From Treponema sp. UBA937 (GTDB lineage Bacteria; Spirochaetota; Spirochaetia; Treponematales; Breznakiellaceae), in contig DBDH01000009.1 of NCBI GenBank assembly GCA_002293455.1, positions 57,524 through 91,364 on the forward strand: a DNA stretch of 33,841 bases, written 5' to 3'. The notes below the pieces were generated by a model, which saw only the letters and a list, made by a program, of their open reading frames with translations, searched no databases and had not been told where the DNA came from. Of the stretch, positions 6,242-15,242 are shown piece after piece (within the stretch, counting starts at the first letter, position 1; every line of letters begins with the position of its first letter). A program made the translations under genes and the position numbers.

Positions 6242-6796
6242 ATGCATAGTGTAATATCATCATCTGAAGACAGAATGAAAAAAACGATTGCGAGTTTGAA
6301 AGAAGGTTTTGCCGCTTTACGGACTGGCAGAGCTTCGGCTTCCCTTTTTGATAAAATCAAGGTTGATTATTACGGGGATAAATCCCCGCTCAACCAGGTG
6401 GCGAACATTTCGGTGCCGGAAGCCAGACTTATTGTTATTCAGCCCTGGGATAAAAATATGATCACCGAAATTGAAAAGGCTGTCCGCAGTTCAGAGCTTT
6501 CGTTGAATCCTTCAAATGACGGAAAAGTTATCCGCATTTCCATTCCGCCCCTTACCGAAGAGCGCCGCAAAGAACTGGTAAAGACCGCGAAGAATCAGGC
6601 CGAACAAAGCAGGGTTGCCATCCGCAATATCCGCAGAGACGGAAACGATGAGCTCAAAAAACTCCAGAAAGCCGGCGAACTTACGGAAGATCAGGAAGCT
6701 AAAATTACCGAGGAACTCCAGAAAGTAACTGATAGTTGTATTGGTCAGATTAATCAGATTCTGGAAGAAAAAGAAAAAGAAATAATGGAAGTGTGA
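6242..6796 (+). CDS. frr: Ribosome recycling factor
   Basis: RRF works with EF-G to split the post-termination ribosome. The 184-residue protein is of exact family length. It contains the conserved F-A-A-L-R-T-G-R-A-S (about residues 22-31) and the L-T-E-E-R-R-K-E-L-V-K (about 103-113) segment, with the long helices of domain I toward the C-terminus (E-L-T-E-D-Q and K-V-T-D). AAGGAG lies before ATG 6242. The stop TGA (6794-6796) overlaps the uppS start ATG by one base, so frr and uppS are translationally coupled. Confidence 0.97.
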   Translation: MHSVISSSEDRMKKTIASLKEGFAALRTGRASASLFDKIKVDYYGDKSPLNQVANISVPEARLIVIQPWDKNMITEIEKAVRSSELSLNPSNDGKVIRISIPPLTEERRKELVKTAKNQAEQSRVAIRNIRRDGNDELKKLQKAGELTEDQEAKITEELQKVTDSCIGQINQILEEKEKEIMEV

Positions 6797-7515
6797 TGGC
6801 TTCTTCAAAAACGCCGCAGGAAACGCAGATTCCAACTCATATCGGCATTATCATGGATGGAAACGGACGCTGGGCACAAAAGCGCGGTCAACTGCGGACA
6901 CAGGGTCATCTGGAAGGTCTGAAAACGGCGAGAGAAATTGTCAGGGCCGCCAGTGATCTTGGCATAAAATATCTTACGCTGTATGCTTTTTCTACGGAGA
7001 ACTGGAAGCGCGCGGCTGAAGAAGTTAATTTTATTTTGGGTTTGGTAAAACAATATCTCATTGCTGAATTTGATTTTTTTAAGCAATACAAAATTAAGTT
7101 AAGGCATACCGGGGATGAAGAAACATTGCCGGAGGACATTCTGAGCGAAATTAAAACGGTTATCGCGGAAACGAGCAATTTTGAGGGATTGTCCGTTATT
7201 CTTGCGTTAAATTACGGCGGCAGGGATGAGATTACGAGGGCGGTAAAACGGATACTTCGCGAAGGGAAGACGGAATCCGAAATTGATGAAAAGCTTCTTC
7301 ACTCTTTTCTTGATAATCCTGATGTTCCCGATCCTGACTTAATTATCCGTACCGCGGGAGAATTTAGGACCAGCAATTTCCTCATTTGGGAAGCCGCTTA
7401 CGCGGAATATGTTATTTCAAATACCTTATGGCCCGATTGGACAGGGAAAGATTTAAAAGACGCGATCCTGGAATATCAGCAAAGAGACCGCCGTTTTGGG
7501 GGAATAAAATCATGA
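6796..7515 (+). CDS. uppS: Isoprenyl transferase (undecaprenyl diphosphate synthase)
   Basis: UppS extends farnesyl diphosphate with isopentenyl units to make the C55 lipid carrier for cell-wall sugars. From ATG 6796 the protein is 239 residues. It has I-M-D-G-N-G-R-W-A (residues 19-27) with the catalytic Asp21, S-T-E-N-W-K-R (about 69-75), and R-T-A-G-E-F-R-T-S-N-F-L-I-W-E-A-A-Y-A-E near residues 180-200, a variant of the usual R-T-S-G-E-x-R-x-S-N-F. GTG 6793 directly before the ATG is an alternative start that adds one residue. The stop overlaps cdsA by four bases (ATGA). Confidence 0.96.
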   Translation: MASSKTPQETQIPTHIGIIMDGNGRWAQKRGQLRTQGHLEGLKTAREIVRAASDLGIKYLTLYAFSTENWKRAAEEVNFILGLVKQYLIAEFDFFKQYKIKLRHTGDEETLPEDILSEIKTVIAETSNFEGLSVILALNYGGRDEITRAVKRILREGKTESEIDEKLLHSFLDNPDVPDPDLIIRTAGEFRTSNFLIWEAAYAEYVISNTLWPDWTGKDLKDAILEYQQRDRRFGGIKS

Positions 7516-8369
7516 ACAAAACCGTTCAGCGTATTTTGATGTTTGCTATCGGGCTTCCTTTAGCGCTTTGTTTGATTCTCCTTCTTCCCCACAAGAATCA
7601 TTTAGCCGCAAATTGTGTGATCATCGTATTGAGTGCCCTGGGAGCTTTGGAATTCAATAAAATGATCGGCAGAGGAACATCCGCTCTGTCAGTGATTGAA
7701 GTTTTATTATTGGGAACACTGCCTGTTATCGGCGCGGTTTTGCATGTCAGTTTTGGGCTTGAAGGAAAGCTGGAAACAGTCTGTTTCCTTATCGGCGCGG
7801 TTTGGCTTTTAATTTCCCGTGTGTTATCAAAAGAAGAAAAATTCGGGAATGCTGTTGAAAGGATTTCATCAGGATTTTCCATTATGATATATCCCGGACT
7901 TTTTATGATTTGGATTATCAGAATGTCGCTGCTGCCGGAATCAAGCATCATTATTCTTGTATTTCTTCTGATAGTCGTTGCCAGCGACTCGCTTGCCTGG
8001 TTTTTTGGAATGCTTTTGGGAAACGGAAACCGCGGATTTATTCGGGCAAGCCCGAATAAAAGTATCGCCGGATTTATCGGAGGAATCGCGGGTTCTGTTT
8101 TGGTGGGAATCGCGTCTGTGAAATTCTGGCCGGGGATTTTTGAGTCAACGAGGATTAAGAGTGCCTTGTTAGGGGGAATCATTCTGGGATTTGTAACCTC
8201 TCTGGCGGCAATTTTTGGAGACCTCGCGGAATCGGTTATGAAAAGATCTTCCAACATGAAGGATTCAGGGAATGTTATTCTCGGCAGGGGAGGAATTCTG
8301 GATTCAATCGATTCCGTCGCTTTTGCGGCTCCCGTGTTTTATACCCTTTATTGGTTTTTGTTCAGATAA
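7512..8369 (+). CDS. cdsA: Phosphatidate cytidylyltransferase (CDP-diglyceride synthase)
   Basis: CdsA makes CDP-diacylglycerol from CTP and phosphatidic acid in the inner membrane, the branch point of phospholipid synthesis. ATG 7512 overlaps the uppS stop and gives 285 residues with about seven or eight hydrophobic segments. The C-terminal signature is recognisable: S-V-M-K-R-S-S-N-M-K-D-S-G near residues 240-252 and G-R-G-G-I-L-D-S-I-D-S at 258-268. Two signature positions differ from the usual G-H-G-G and D-R: Arg259 replaces His and Ser264 replaces Arg. Key Asp and Lys residues remain, so activity is likely. Confidence 0.93.
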   Translation: MNKTVQRILMFAIGLPLALCLILLLPHKNHLAANCVIIVLSALGALEFNKMIGRGTSALSVIEVLLLGTLPVIGAVLHVSFGLEGKLETVCFLIGAVWLLISRVLSKEEKFGNAVERISSGFSIMIYPGLFMIWIIRMSLLPESSIIILVFLLIVVASDSLAWFFGMLLGNGNRGFIRASPNKSIAGFIGGIAGSVLVGIASVKFWPGIFESTRIKSALLGGIILGFVTSLAAIFGDLAESVMKRSSNMKDSGNVILGRGGILDSIDSVAFAAPVFYTLYWFLFR

Positions 8370-8385
8370 CCAGCACAAAAGAGTG

Positions 8386-9513
8386 ATGAAAAAACGAATA
8401 GCGGTCCTTGGGGCAACAGGTTCTATCGGAAGAAATACCATCGATGTTATCAAAGCCAATCGGGATTATTTTGATGTTGTTCTGTTAAGCTCCCATTCCA
8501 AAACCAGCGAACTTCTGGAATTGAAAAAAGATTTTCCCGGCGCTTTGCTTGCCCTTTCCGGAAAAAAACAGTCTGATACCTGCATCGATTTTTTTGAATC
8601 GTCGGGGCTGATACAGGCGGTAAAAGAATGCGGCGCGGATATTGCCGTAAACGGAATCGCGGGTGCCGCGGGACTGGAACCTTCGCTCGCCGTCCTTGAA
8701 AGCGGCGCCCTTCTCGCGCTTGCTAACAAGGAAACGATTGTGATGGCCGCCGATCTCGCGTTTAAAACAGCGGAAAAGCACAATACAAAGATTATTCCCG
8801 TGGATTCCGAACATTCCGCGGTTTTCAGTTTGATTGAGGCTCATGGAGCGGATAAAATCGATGAAATCATTCTTACCGCTTCGGGAGGTCCGTTCAGAAA
8901 TTACCGGAAAGAAGATTTGGATGCCATCACGCCGGAAGACGCGCTCAAGCATCCGACCTGGAAGATGGGGCCGAAAATTACGATAGATTCGGCGACGCTG
9001 GGAAACAAAGGCCTGGAAGTTATCGAAGCGGTGAAGCTCTTCAATGTCAGCGGCGAAAAAGTAAGGGTAACGATCCATCCGCAAAGCGTGGTTCATTCAA
9101 TGGTCCGGTTAAAAGACGGCGCGGTGTATGCCCAGCTGTCAAAGCCCGATATGCGCCTGCCGATTCACAATGCCTTGTTCTGGCCCGAATGCCGTCCTTG
9201 CGCTTTTGCGTCTATCGGCTTTGACGATCTTCACCTGGATTTTGAAAAACCCGATCCTCTGCGTTTTCCGCTGCTTTCGCTTGCCTATCAGGCGGCCGCA
9301 AAGGGAGCTTTGTATCCCGCTGCTTACAACGCGGCAAATGAAACGGCGGTGTCGGCTTTTATCGGCCGAAAAATAGGCTTCACGCAAATTCCGCAAATTA
9401 CCGAATATGTTCTTCAATGTGATTGGCAAGAAGCCGCCGATTCATTACATTCAATACTAGAGGCCGATAAAAAAGCCCGCGAAGCAGCCGTATCGTTCAT
9501 AAGGAGTTTATAG
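8386..9513 (+). CDS. dxr: 1-deoxy-D-xylulose 5-phosphate reductoisomerase
   Basis: Dxr converts DXP to MEP with NADPH, the committed step of the non-mevalonate isoprenoid pathway that feeds UppS. ATG 8386 lies 16 bases after cdsA; the upstream extension of the frame is inside cdsA and was rejected. The 375-residue protein has the nucleotide-binding G-A-T-G-S-I-G (9-15), A-N-K-E-T (about 110-114), the metal/substrate motif P-V-D-S-E-H-S-A (about 134-141), T-A-S-G-G-P-F-R (about 165-172), H-P-T-W-K-M-G and D-S-A-T-L-x-N-K-G-L-E. All expected active-site blocks are present. The ribosome-binding site is weak (AAAGAG), suggesting coupling to cdsA. Confidence 0.97.
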   Translation: MKKRIAVLGATGSIGRNTIDVIKANRDYFDVVLLSSHSKTSELLELKKDFPGALLALSGKKQSDTCIDFFESSGLIQAVKECGADIAVNGIAGAAGLEPSLAVLESGALLALANKETIVMAADLAFKTAEKHNTKIIPVDSEHSAVFSLIEAHGADKIDEIILTASGGPFRNYRKEDLDAITPEDALKHPTWKMGPKITIDSATLGNKGLEVIEAVKLFNVSGEKVRVTIHPQSVVHSMVRLKDGAVYAQLSKPDMRLPIHNALFWPECRPCAFASIGFDDLHLDFEKPDPLRFPLLSLAYQAAAKGALYPAAYNAANETAVSAFIGRKIGFTQIPQITEYVLQCDWQEAADSLHSILEADKKAREAAVSFIRSL

Positions 9514-9516
9514 ATA

Positions 9517-10881
9517 ATGACAATCATCAAAATAATTCTGGGTTTACTGGGATTAGGAATTGTAGTTTTTTTTCACGAACTGGGGCATTTTATCGCGGCC
9601 CGCTGCACAGGGATTGAGGTAGAAGCGTTTTCAATAGGCTGGGGAAAACCGATTTTAAGAAAAAAGATAGGTGCTGTCGAATACCGGCTGGGACTTTTCC
9701 CTGTCGGCGGCTACTGCAAGATGAAGGGCGATAATGAATATCAGGAAGCCTTGAACAATAAAACAAGCATAAAACCAACGCCGGGAACTTTTTACGGAGC
9801 AACGCCGTGGCGAAGAATTGTTGTTTCATTTGCCGGACCTTTCGCAAATATCGTTTTTGCCGCTTTGGTTTTTGTCATTATGTGGGGGATCGGTTTTGAT
9901 GTAAACACTTTAGGAAACAAGATTATCCTTGTGTCCGACATTGAAAAAGGGACGTCTCACCCTGCCGATGAGGCGGGGCTTAAAACCGGCGATACGATTA
10001 TCGAAATTGATGGAAAACCTGTTCAATATTCCATCGACATACAGACGATTATCACGCCCAACGCGGAAAAAGAATTGAGCATGAAAGTTGAGCGCGGCGG
10101 ACAGCTTGTGGATCTTACGGTTGTGCCCGCTTTGGATAAAACGACAGGAGCGGGGAAAGTAGGATTTTATTTCTGGATTGATCCTGTTGTCAGCGCGGTG
10201 CAAGCCGGAAGCGCCGCCGAAAAAGCGGGAATGCTTCCAGGCGGCAGAATTATTTCCGTCAACGGAACTCCCATTCCTCATACGATGGCAATTTCCCAAA
10301 TCCTTGAATCGAAGCCAAATAATTTATCTATCGAGTATGAACAGATTGACGGAAATGTCAACAATGCGGAAATCCCGCTGACTTACGGAGAAGACGGTCT
10401 TACGGCGAATCTTGGATTGGAATTTCAAACGATTCACTACCGAACGCCAAGGTTAAACCCTGTTCAAGCGATAGCGAAAGGCTGTTCGGAAACCTGGGAA
10501 ACTTTTTTCCTGTCGGTGAAAAGTCTCGCTCTTCTTTTTAGGGGGGTTGATTTAACTCAGGCGGTTTCCGGTCCTGTAAGAATCACGCTTATGCTGGGGG
10601 ACGCAGCAGCCGAAGGATTCGGACACAGTTTCGGGCTTGGGATTCGGACTATGGCAAATTTCCTCGCGCTGATTTCCATCGCCCTGTGCATCATGAACCT
10701 GCTTCCCATTCCCATAGTTGACGGCGGAATGATCGTGTTGTTTATTATCGAGTGGATACGGAGAAAGCCCTTAAATTCAAAAGCAATTTATGTTTTTCAA
10801 ACCGTCGGGGTTGTTATCATTTTTAGTTTAATGGTGTTTGCGCTTTTTGGAGATATTCTTTTCTTGGCGGGGAATCATTAA
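9517..10881 (+). CDS. rseP: Site-2 protease RseP-type zinc metalloprotease
   Basis: RseP-type site-2 proteases cut transmembrane segments of regulatory proteins and leftover signal peptides inside the membrane. The 454-residue protein has the zinc motif H-E-L-G-H at residues 20-24 in the first membrane segment and N-L-L-P-I-P-I-V-D-G-G at 394-404, where Asp402 is the third ligand (the usual L-D-G reads V-D-G here). Two PDZ-like domains lie between (about 130-210 and 215-285), each with a G-D-x-I or G-G-R-I-I-S-V-N-G turn. It starts three bases after dxr with AAGGAG inside the dxr end. No anti-sigma factor gene is nearby. Confidence 0.95.
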   Translation: MTIIKIILGLLGLGIVVFFHELGHFIAARCTGIEVEAFSIGWGKPILRKKIGAVEYRLGLFPVGGYCKMKGDNEYQEALNNKTSIKPTPGTFYGATPWRRIVVSFAGPFANIVFAALVFVIMWGIGFDVNTLGNKIILVSDIEKGTSHPADEAGLKTGDTIIEIDGKPVQYSIDIQTIITPNAEKELSMKVERGGQLVDLTVVPALDKTTGAGKVGFYFWIDPVVSAVQAGSAAEKAGMLPGGRIISVNGTPIPHTMAISQILESKPNNLSIEYEQIDGNVNNAEIPLTYGEDGLTANLGLEFQTIHYRTPRLNPVQAIAKGCSETWETFFLSVKSLALLFRGVDLTQAVSGPVRITLMLGDAAAEGFGHSFGLGIRTMANFLALISIALCIMNLLPIPIVDGGMIVLFIIEWIRRKPLNSKAIYVFQTVGVVIIFSLMVFALFGDILFLAGNH

Positions 10882-10904
10882 AACTCGATGATGGAGGTTC
10901 CGAA

Positions 10905-11522
10905 ATGAAACAGAATATACATTGTCCCTGCGGCAATATTTTTTCCGTCAATTATGATGAAGAAATTAACCTGGATTCCAATCCCGATATTGTCGCAGAG
11001 ATAATGGACGGAGTTTTTATGAATTATAAATGTTCAAAATGCGGAAAAAATCATAAACCGGAATTTCCCATTTCGATTATTTGGGATGCAAAAAAAACAA
11101 AAATGGAAGTGCTTCCTGAATTGGAACGGGGAGCTTTTTACCGCCGGAAAAAAGATATTCCCGGATATGTTACGGTTATCGGATATCCGGAAATGGCCGA
11201 ACGCTGCGCTGTTCTTAGGGATGACCTCGAAAGCGCGGCGGTGGAAGCGCTTAAATATTTTCTTTTCATGAAAGCGCTTGAAACGTATCCTGAAAATGAT
11301 ATAAGCGTTTGGTATCAGCATAAAACCAAAGACGCGCTGGAATTCCACATTCACGGCATTCGGGAAGATGAAGTCGCGGTAACACGCATTCCAAGGGAAA
11401 CGTATGAAAAAATGGCGGCGGATTATAAGAAAAAACCCAAGTCGGAGCCGTTTTCATTACTGCGGCATAGGTCTTATTTATCGCTTCGGAATATACTATG
11501 GCCCAAAGAGTTAAAAAAATGA
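10905..11522 (+). CDS. CpXC-like zinc-ribbon protein of unknown function
   Basis: The 205-residue protein opens with C-P-C-G (Cys7, Cys9), followed by C-S-K-C-G (Cys43, Cys46), a likely four-cysteine zinc site of the kind found in CpXC-domain proteins. The rest is a mixed alpha/beta body without a motif I can name; a charged stretch near residues 140-175 includes R-E-D-E-V-A-V-T-R-I-P. The ribosome-binding site GGAGG is well placed before ATG 10905. The stop overlaps the next start (ATGA), so it is coupled to the beta-propeller gene and belongs to the rseP-end of the operon. There is no signal peptide, so it is probably cytoplasmic. Confidence 0.75.
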   Translation: MKQNIHCPCGNIFSVNYDEEINLDSNPDIVAEIMDGVFMNYKCSKCGKNHKPEFPISIIWDAKKTKMEVLPELERGAFYRRKKDIPGYVTVIGYPEMAERCAVLRDDLESAAVEALKYFLFMKALETYPENDISVWYQHKTKDALEFHIHGIREDEVAVTRIPRETYEKMAADYKKKPKSEPFSLLRHRSYLSLRNILWPKELKK

Positions 11523-13483
11523 ACAGAAAATCTTTTACAATATTATTTGCATCAGTTCTTGTTTTTTTTACGGCTGCCGCTCTCGCGGAAGCCCAGTCTT
11601 CCGTGAATATTCCGGCTGTTCCGCACACGGGACCCATTACACGGTTAATTCAGGATGGAAACGGAAATATCATAAGCACCGGAGAAGACGGTTTTATCAA
11701 TCTTTGGAATATTCAAGAGAATGCCGCGAAAAGCCGTTTTCAATTAAGCCCCTACCCCATTATTTCTATGGCACTCAGGCCTGACCATCCTCACATTACT
11801 GTTGTTGAAAGCGACAACATGGGATTGTACCGGGTTTCCGCCTGGGATTATACGCAAAATAAAAGATTATTTATGCTCCGGTTTAAAGACCCGGTGTCTT
11901 ACATTACCTATTCCGCGGGCGGCAGCTTTCTTATTGCCGCAAGGAACGGAAGGACCGGCATAGTGTTCATTGATCCCGAAAGCGGCGAACTGCTTCAATC
12001 TCCGTCAGCATTGAACGGAACGGTAAGTTTTGCCGCCACAGGGAAATCGGAACGCACGATGATAACATATTTGTCAAGCGGCGTATTAAGCTACTGGAAT
12101 CTTGAAACGGGCGATCTTATACAGCAAGCGGCAGTTCCGCAGAACATAAAATCTCCGATTCTTTTCAATAACAATTTATTAATGGCGGGAATCGATAAAG
12201 ACGGGCTTGTGATTATTGACGCTTTGTCAGGAAATGAGCTGAGCCGGAATAATTCTATAACAAATGGTCAGCTTCTTGTTATTTCAGAAGAAAGCCGGGA
12301 GTTCGTTTGCATTCAAAACCAGGATGGAAATAACAGATACACCCTTTTGAGAATGGACAATATCGGCCGGCTCAGAATAATTAATCAAAGGAACATTCCC
12401 GGAAATAATCTCGGAATTACCTATTCCGTACTTTTGGAAAACCAAATTGCTATGGGAACGGAAGACGGGAAGATCAGTCTGTATCAGCAGCGGTACAACA
12501 GCATCAGGGAAATGCGGACCGGCGATCAGCTTGTGATTCATGAAACAGCGGCTGCCGGTGATTCTCTTACGTTGCTGCATAATGACAAAGGAATAGCTTT
12601 CATTCCCGCTGATTTTAACGCGTTCTCTGCCGATACTGTCATGCGTTTTGAAGATGCCGGCGGATATGACAGAATTATTGCCGCCGATATTCCATCCAAA
12701 GACAATGATTTTTTTGTACTTTGGAAATCCGGCAATTACGAGCCTGTCATACGAAACAGTTCAGGAATCATTGACACGGTGAAAGGACTTTCAGAAAGGT
12801 ACCCTCTCCGCGGATGTTCTGTTTTACATAACCGTATCCTTTTTTTAGATACGGCCGGAAACATTTCTGTTTATAACATAGATACAAAGAATATTCAATT
12901 TCAGTACCGCGCAATAGGATCATTGCACGCATCATTTGTAAATGAAAATAATATCATTGCCGCAAGGAATGCCAATGCCGGAAATACGCCGTTTCTTATG
13001 ATCGATATTTCCTCTGGGGAAACTGTTCCCTTAGCCTATCCTGCCGACATCGGCACCGGAATATATCAAGGCGGAAGCGGAAGAATTTATGCCGCCGCTG
13101 TAAACAGGAATGACAGCGATTTCATAACAACAATTGTCAACATCGATACGTCGAACCCGGCCGATTCCCGAAGCTTCGTGGAATATCAGGGGGAAGATAC
13201 GGCTTTCAGTATCGCCGAATGTGAAGGAAACCTGGCAACAACCTTGGGAGGAGACGGAGCGGTTTTGTTTATCCGGCAGGATTCCAAACCTTTTGAACGG
13301 AGCTCCGGTCTGCCGGTAAAACTATTAGTTACAGACAACTATTTTGTTGCTTTAGACAGCTCCGGAAGCATCGTATGGCATGATCCTTCTTCGGGTGAAA
13401 TCGAGGCGGTTTTCCGCGTTTTTGACGGCAAATGGCATTTACAGAAAAAGAACGGCGATACTTTGGAAGGGACGGTTCAATAA
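11519..13483 (+). CDS. Secreted WD40-like beta-propeller protein
   Basis: ATG 11519 (AAAGAG upstream, overlapping the previous stop) was preferred to ATG 11498, which has no ribosome-binding site. The 654-residue product starts with a clear signal peptide (R-K-S-F then a hydrophobic run, likely cut after A-E-A near residue 26). The remainder shows repeated beta-propeller blades: P-H-T-G-P-I-T-R-L-I-Q-D-G-N-G-N, D-G-F-I-N-L-W-N-I (about 55-63), S-Y-W-N-L-E-T-G-D-L and D-G-K-I-S-L-Y-Q. Such proteins act as periplasmic or surface scaffolds. No enzymatic motif is seen. It ends 12 bases before the convergent comFB-like gene, with no room for a terminator. Confidence 0.85.
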   Translation: MNRKSFTILFASVLVFFTAAALAEAQSSVNIPAVPHTGPITRLIQDGNGNIISTGEDGFINLWNIQENAAKSRFQLSPYPIISMALRPDHPHITVVESDNMGLYRVSAWDYTQNKRLFMLRFKDPVSYITYSAGGSFLIAARNGRTGIVFIDPESGELLQSPSALNGTVSFAATGKSERTMITYLSSGVLSYWNLETGDLIQQAAVPQNIKSPILFNNNLLMAGIDKDGLVIIDALSGNELSRNNSITNGQLLVISEESREFVCIQNQDGNNRYTLLRMDNIGRLRIINQRNIPGNNLGITYSVLLENQIAMGTEDGKISLYQQRYNSIREMRTGDQLVIHETAAAGDSLTLLHNDKGIAFIPADFNAFSADTVMRFEDAGGYDRIIAADIPSKDNDFFVLWKSGNYEPVIRNSSGIIDTVKGLSERYPLRGCSVLHNRILFLDTAGNISVYNIDTKNIQFQYRAIGSLHASFVNENNIIAARNANAGNTPFLMIDISSGETVPLAYPADIGTGIYQGGSGRIYAAAVNRNDSDFITTIVNIDTSNPADSRSFVEYQGEDTAFSIAECEGNLATTLGGDGAVLFIRQDSKPFERSSGLPVKLLVTDNYFVALDSSGSIVWHDPSSGEIEAVFRVFDGKWHLQKKNGDTLEGTVQ

Positions 13484-13495
13484 AACCGCACTCAC

Positions 13496-13792
13496 TCAAT
13501 CATGCGACGGATTTTTTCCGACTTTTTCGATGGCTTTCGCTACAGCGTTCCGGACGCTTTCGGCATAACTTTCTTCATCCATTGCGTGGGACGCGTAGAT
13601 GGAACCCAAGAGAGAAACGCGGTAAAGAGGTTTTACGCTGTTCAGAGCCATGGCGGCCATGTCAAGAAGACAATCGTGACACATACAAATTGCGCCTTCA
13701 TGGGCTTCCAACTGTCTGTCGAGTTCGTTTAAAACCAGCGTTTCCGCTTCATTTATCAATAACTCAAAAGCATTGCGGTTTAAAAATGCCAT
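13496..13792 (-). CDS. ComFB-like protein
   Basis: The 98-residue protein resembles ComFB (late competence protein family). It has an N-terminal helix with N-x-x-E-x-L, then C-M-C-x-x-C-L-L-D-M-A-A-M-A-L-N at residues 36-51, matching the family's cysteine cluster followed by D-(I/M)-A-A-x-A-L-N, and then P-L-Y. The cysteines (36, 38, 41) fit the zinc site known for Bacillus ComFB. AAGGAGATT precedes two ATGs in tandem; the second (13792) has the better spacing, the first is 13795. It lies downstream of dnaB on the same strand after a 97-base gap. Recent work ties ComFB proteins to cyclic dinucleotide binding; its role here is inference. Confidence 0.8.
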   Translation of the reverse strand: MAFLNRNAFELLINEAETLVLNELDRQLEAHEGAICMCHDCLLDMAAMALNSVKPLYRVSLLGSIYASHAMDEESYAESVRNAVAKAIEKVGKNPSHD

Positions 13793-13892
13793 CATAATCT
13801 CCTTGGTTTATCATATTGAGCTTCTTGCAAAACCCGGTTAGTTTTACAATTTCTTCTATGTGAATTAAAAATACACCTATATTCAAAATATA

Positions 13893-15233
13893 TTACGTTC
13901 CCGAATAATTATCAAATCTTGTAAAACGGGGATGAAAGGCAATATCCACGGTTCCAACCGGACCATTGCGCTGTTTCGCGATGATCAATTCCGTTTTTAT
14001 TACCTGTTTGGACTGATCGTCTCCCGATTTTTTCTCGGACTCCCTTTCACGGTGAAGGAACATCACAAGGTCCGCATCCTGTTCGATAGAACCTGATTCC
14101 CGGATATCCGCGAGCGACGGTTTTTTGCCTTCGGCATCGCGCTTAACCTGCGATAGCGCCACAACCGGAATGTCGAGTTCGCGGGCAAGGCTTTTCAGCG
14201 AACGGGAAATCTCGGCAATCTGTTCATGACGGGGAATCTGATAATTTTCTGAGCTTATCAATGTTAAATAATCAATAAAAATGATTTCGATTTTCTGCTG
14301 AGCTTTCAAACGCCGGGCCTGTGCCCGCAAATCGAGCATTTTAAGATTCGGCATATCCAAAATATAAAGCGGCGCGTCATAAATCTTGCCGGCGGCATCA
14401 ATTAAACTCGTAAAATCTTTTGGCTGGAGAAATCCTGTCCTGATTTTGTTTGAATCAACTCTGGCTTCGCTTGAAATAAGGCGCTGCATGATGGCCATAT
14501 CCGACATTTCAAGCGAAAAGAAAGCGGCAGGTTTTTTCCCCTTTATCGTGATATGAGCGGCCATACTCATGGCGAGCGCGGTTTTTCCGACGGAAGGCCG
14601 GGCACCGATAATAATAAGCTCCGAATTTTGAAAACCGCTTGTCATAGAATCGAGGTCGTCAAATCCTGATGGAATGCCGGTAAACGCGTCTTTTGAATTA
14701 TATAATTTCTGGATATTTTCGATGGCCTTTGGAACAATTTCCTTGGCGCTCTTAAAAGTGATTGTCTGCCGGCCCTCGGTAAGCTCAAACATCTGCTGCT
14801 GGGCTTTTTCCAGAGTAAGCCGGGAATCGGTAGTTTCATCATAAGAACCGGCCGTTACTTCACCTGAAATACGCAACATGGAACGGCGAAGGGAACAGTC
14901 CTGAATGATTTTTGCGTAATAATCAACATTGGCGCTGGTGGGAACAACCGATGTTAATGAAGCGATATAAGCCCGTCCCCCCGCAGCATCAAGTTCCCCT
15001 GATTGCTGCAGTTCATCCGAGATTGTAATTATATCGGCTTTCCGGCCATGATTAAAAAGATTGAGGATTGCCTCATAAACCCGGCGGTTTGCGTTGGAAT
15101 AAAAATCGCCTGTTTTAAGATATGATACCACAGACATAACCGCTTCCGTATCCAGAAGCATAGCCCCCAAGGCAGCCTGCTCGGCTTCATCATTATGAGG
15201 CGGTATTTTATCTTTTAATGCCAACGCAGCCAT
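13893..15233 (-). CDS. dnaB: Replicative DNA helicase DnaB
   Basis: DnaB is the hexameric 5'-3' helicase of the replication fork. The 446-residue protein has the N-terminal domain (P-H-N-D-E-A-E-Q-A-A-L-G-A-M-L at residues 12-26) and the RecA-like C-terminal domain. Walker A is G-A-R-P-S-V-G-K-T at 210-218, Walker B is I-F-I-D-Y-L, and the DnaB L-S-Q-V-x-R block and I-E-Q-D-A-D-L-V follow. No intein interrupts it. It is preceded by rplI with a 9-base gap and a poor ribosome-binding site, suggesting coupling. The rplI-dnaB linkage is common in bacteria. Confidence 0.97.
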   Translation of the reverse strand: MAALALKDKIPPHNDEAEQAALGAMLLDTEAVMSVVSYLKTGDFYSNANRRVYEAILNLFNHGRKADIITISDELQQSGELDAAGGRAYIASLTSVVPTSANVDYYAKIIQDCSLRRSMLRISGEVTAGSYDETTDSRLTLEKAQQQMFELTEGRQTITFKSAKEIVPKAIENIQKLYNSKDAFTGIPSGFDDLDSMTSGFQNSELIIIGARPSVGKTALAMSMAAHITIKGKKPAAFFSLEMSDMAIMQRLISSEARVDSNKIRTGFLQPKDFTSLIDAAGKIYDAPLYILDMPNLKMLDLRAQARRLKAQQKIEIIFIDYLTLISSENYQIPRHEQIAEISRSLKSLARELDIPVVALSQVKRDAEGKKPSLADIRESGSIEQDADLVMFLHRERESEKKSGDDQSKQVIKTELIIAKQRNGPVGTVDIAFHPRFTRFDNYSGT

Positions 15234-15242
15234 TTATGAATG

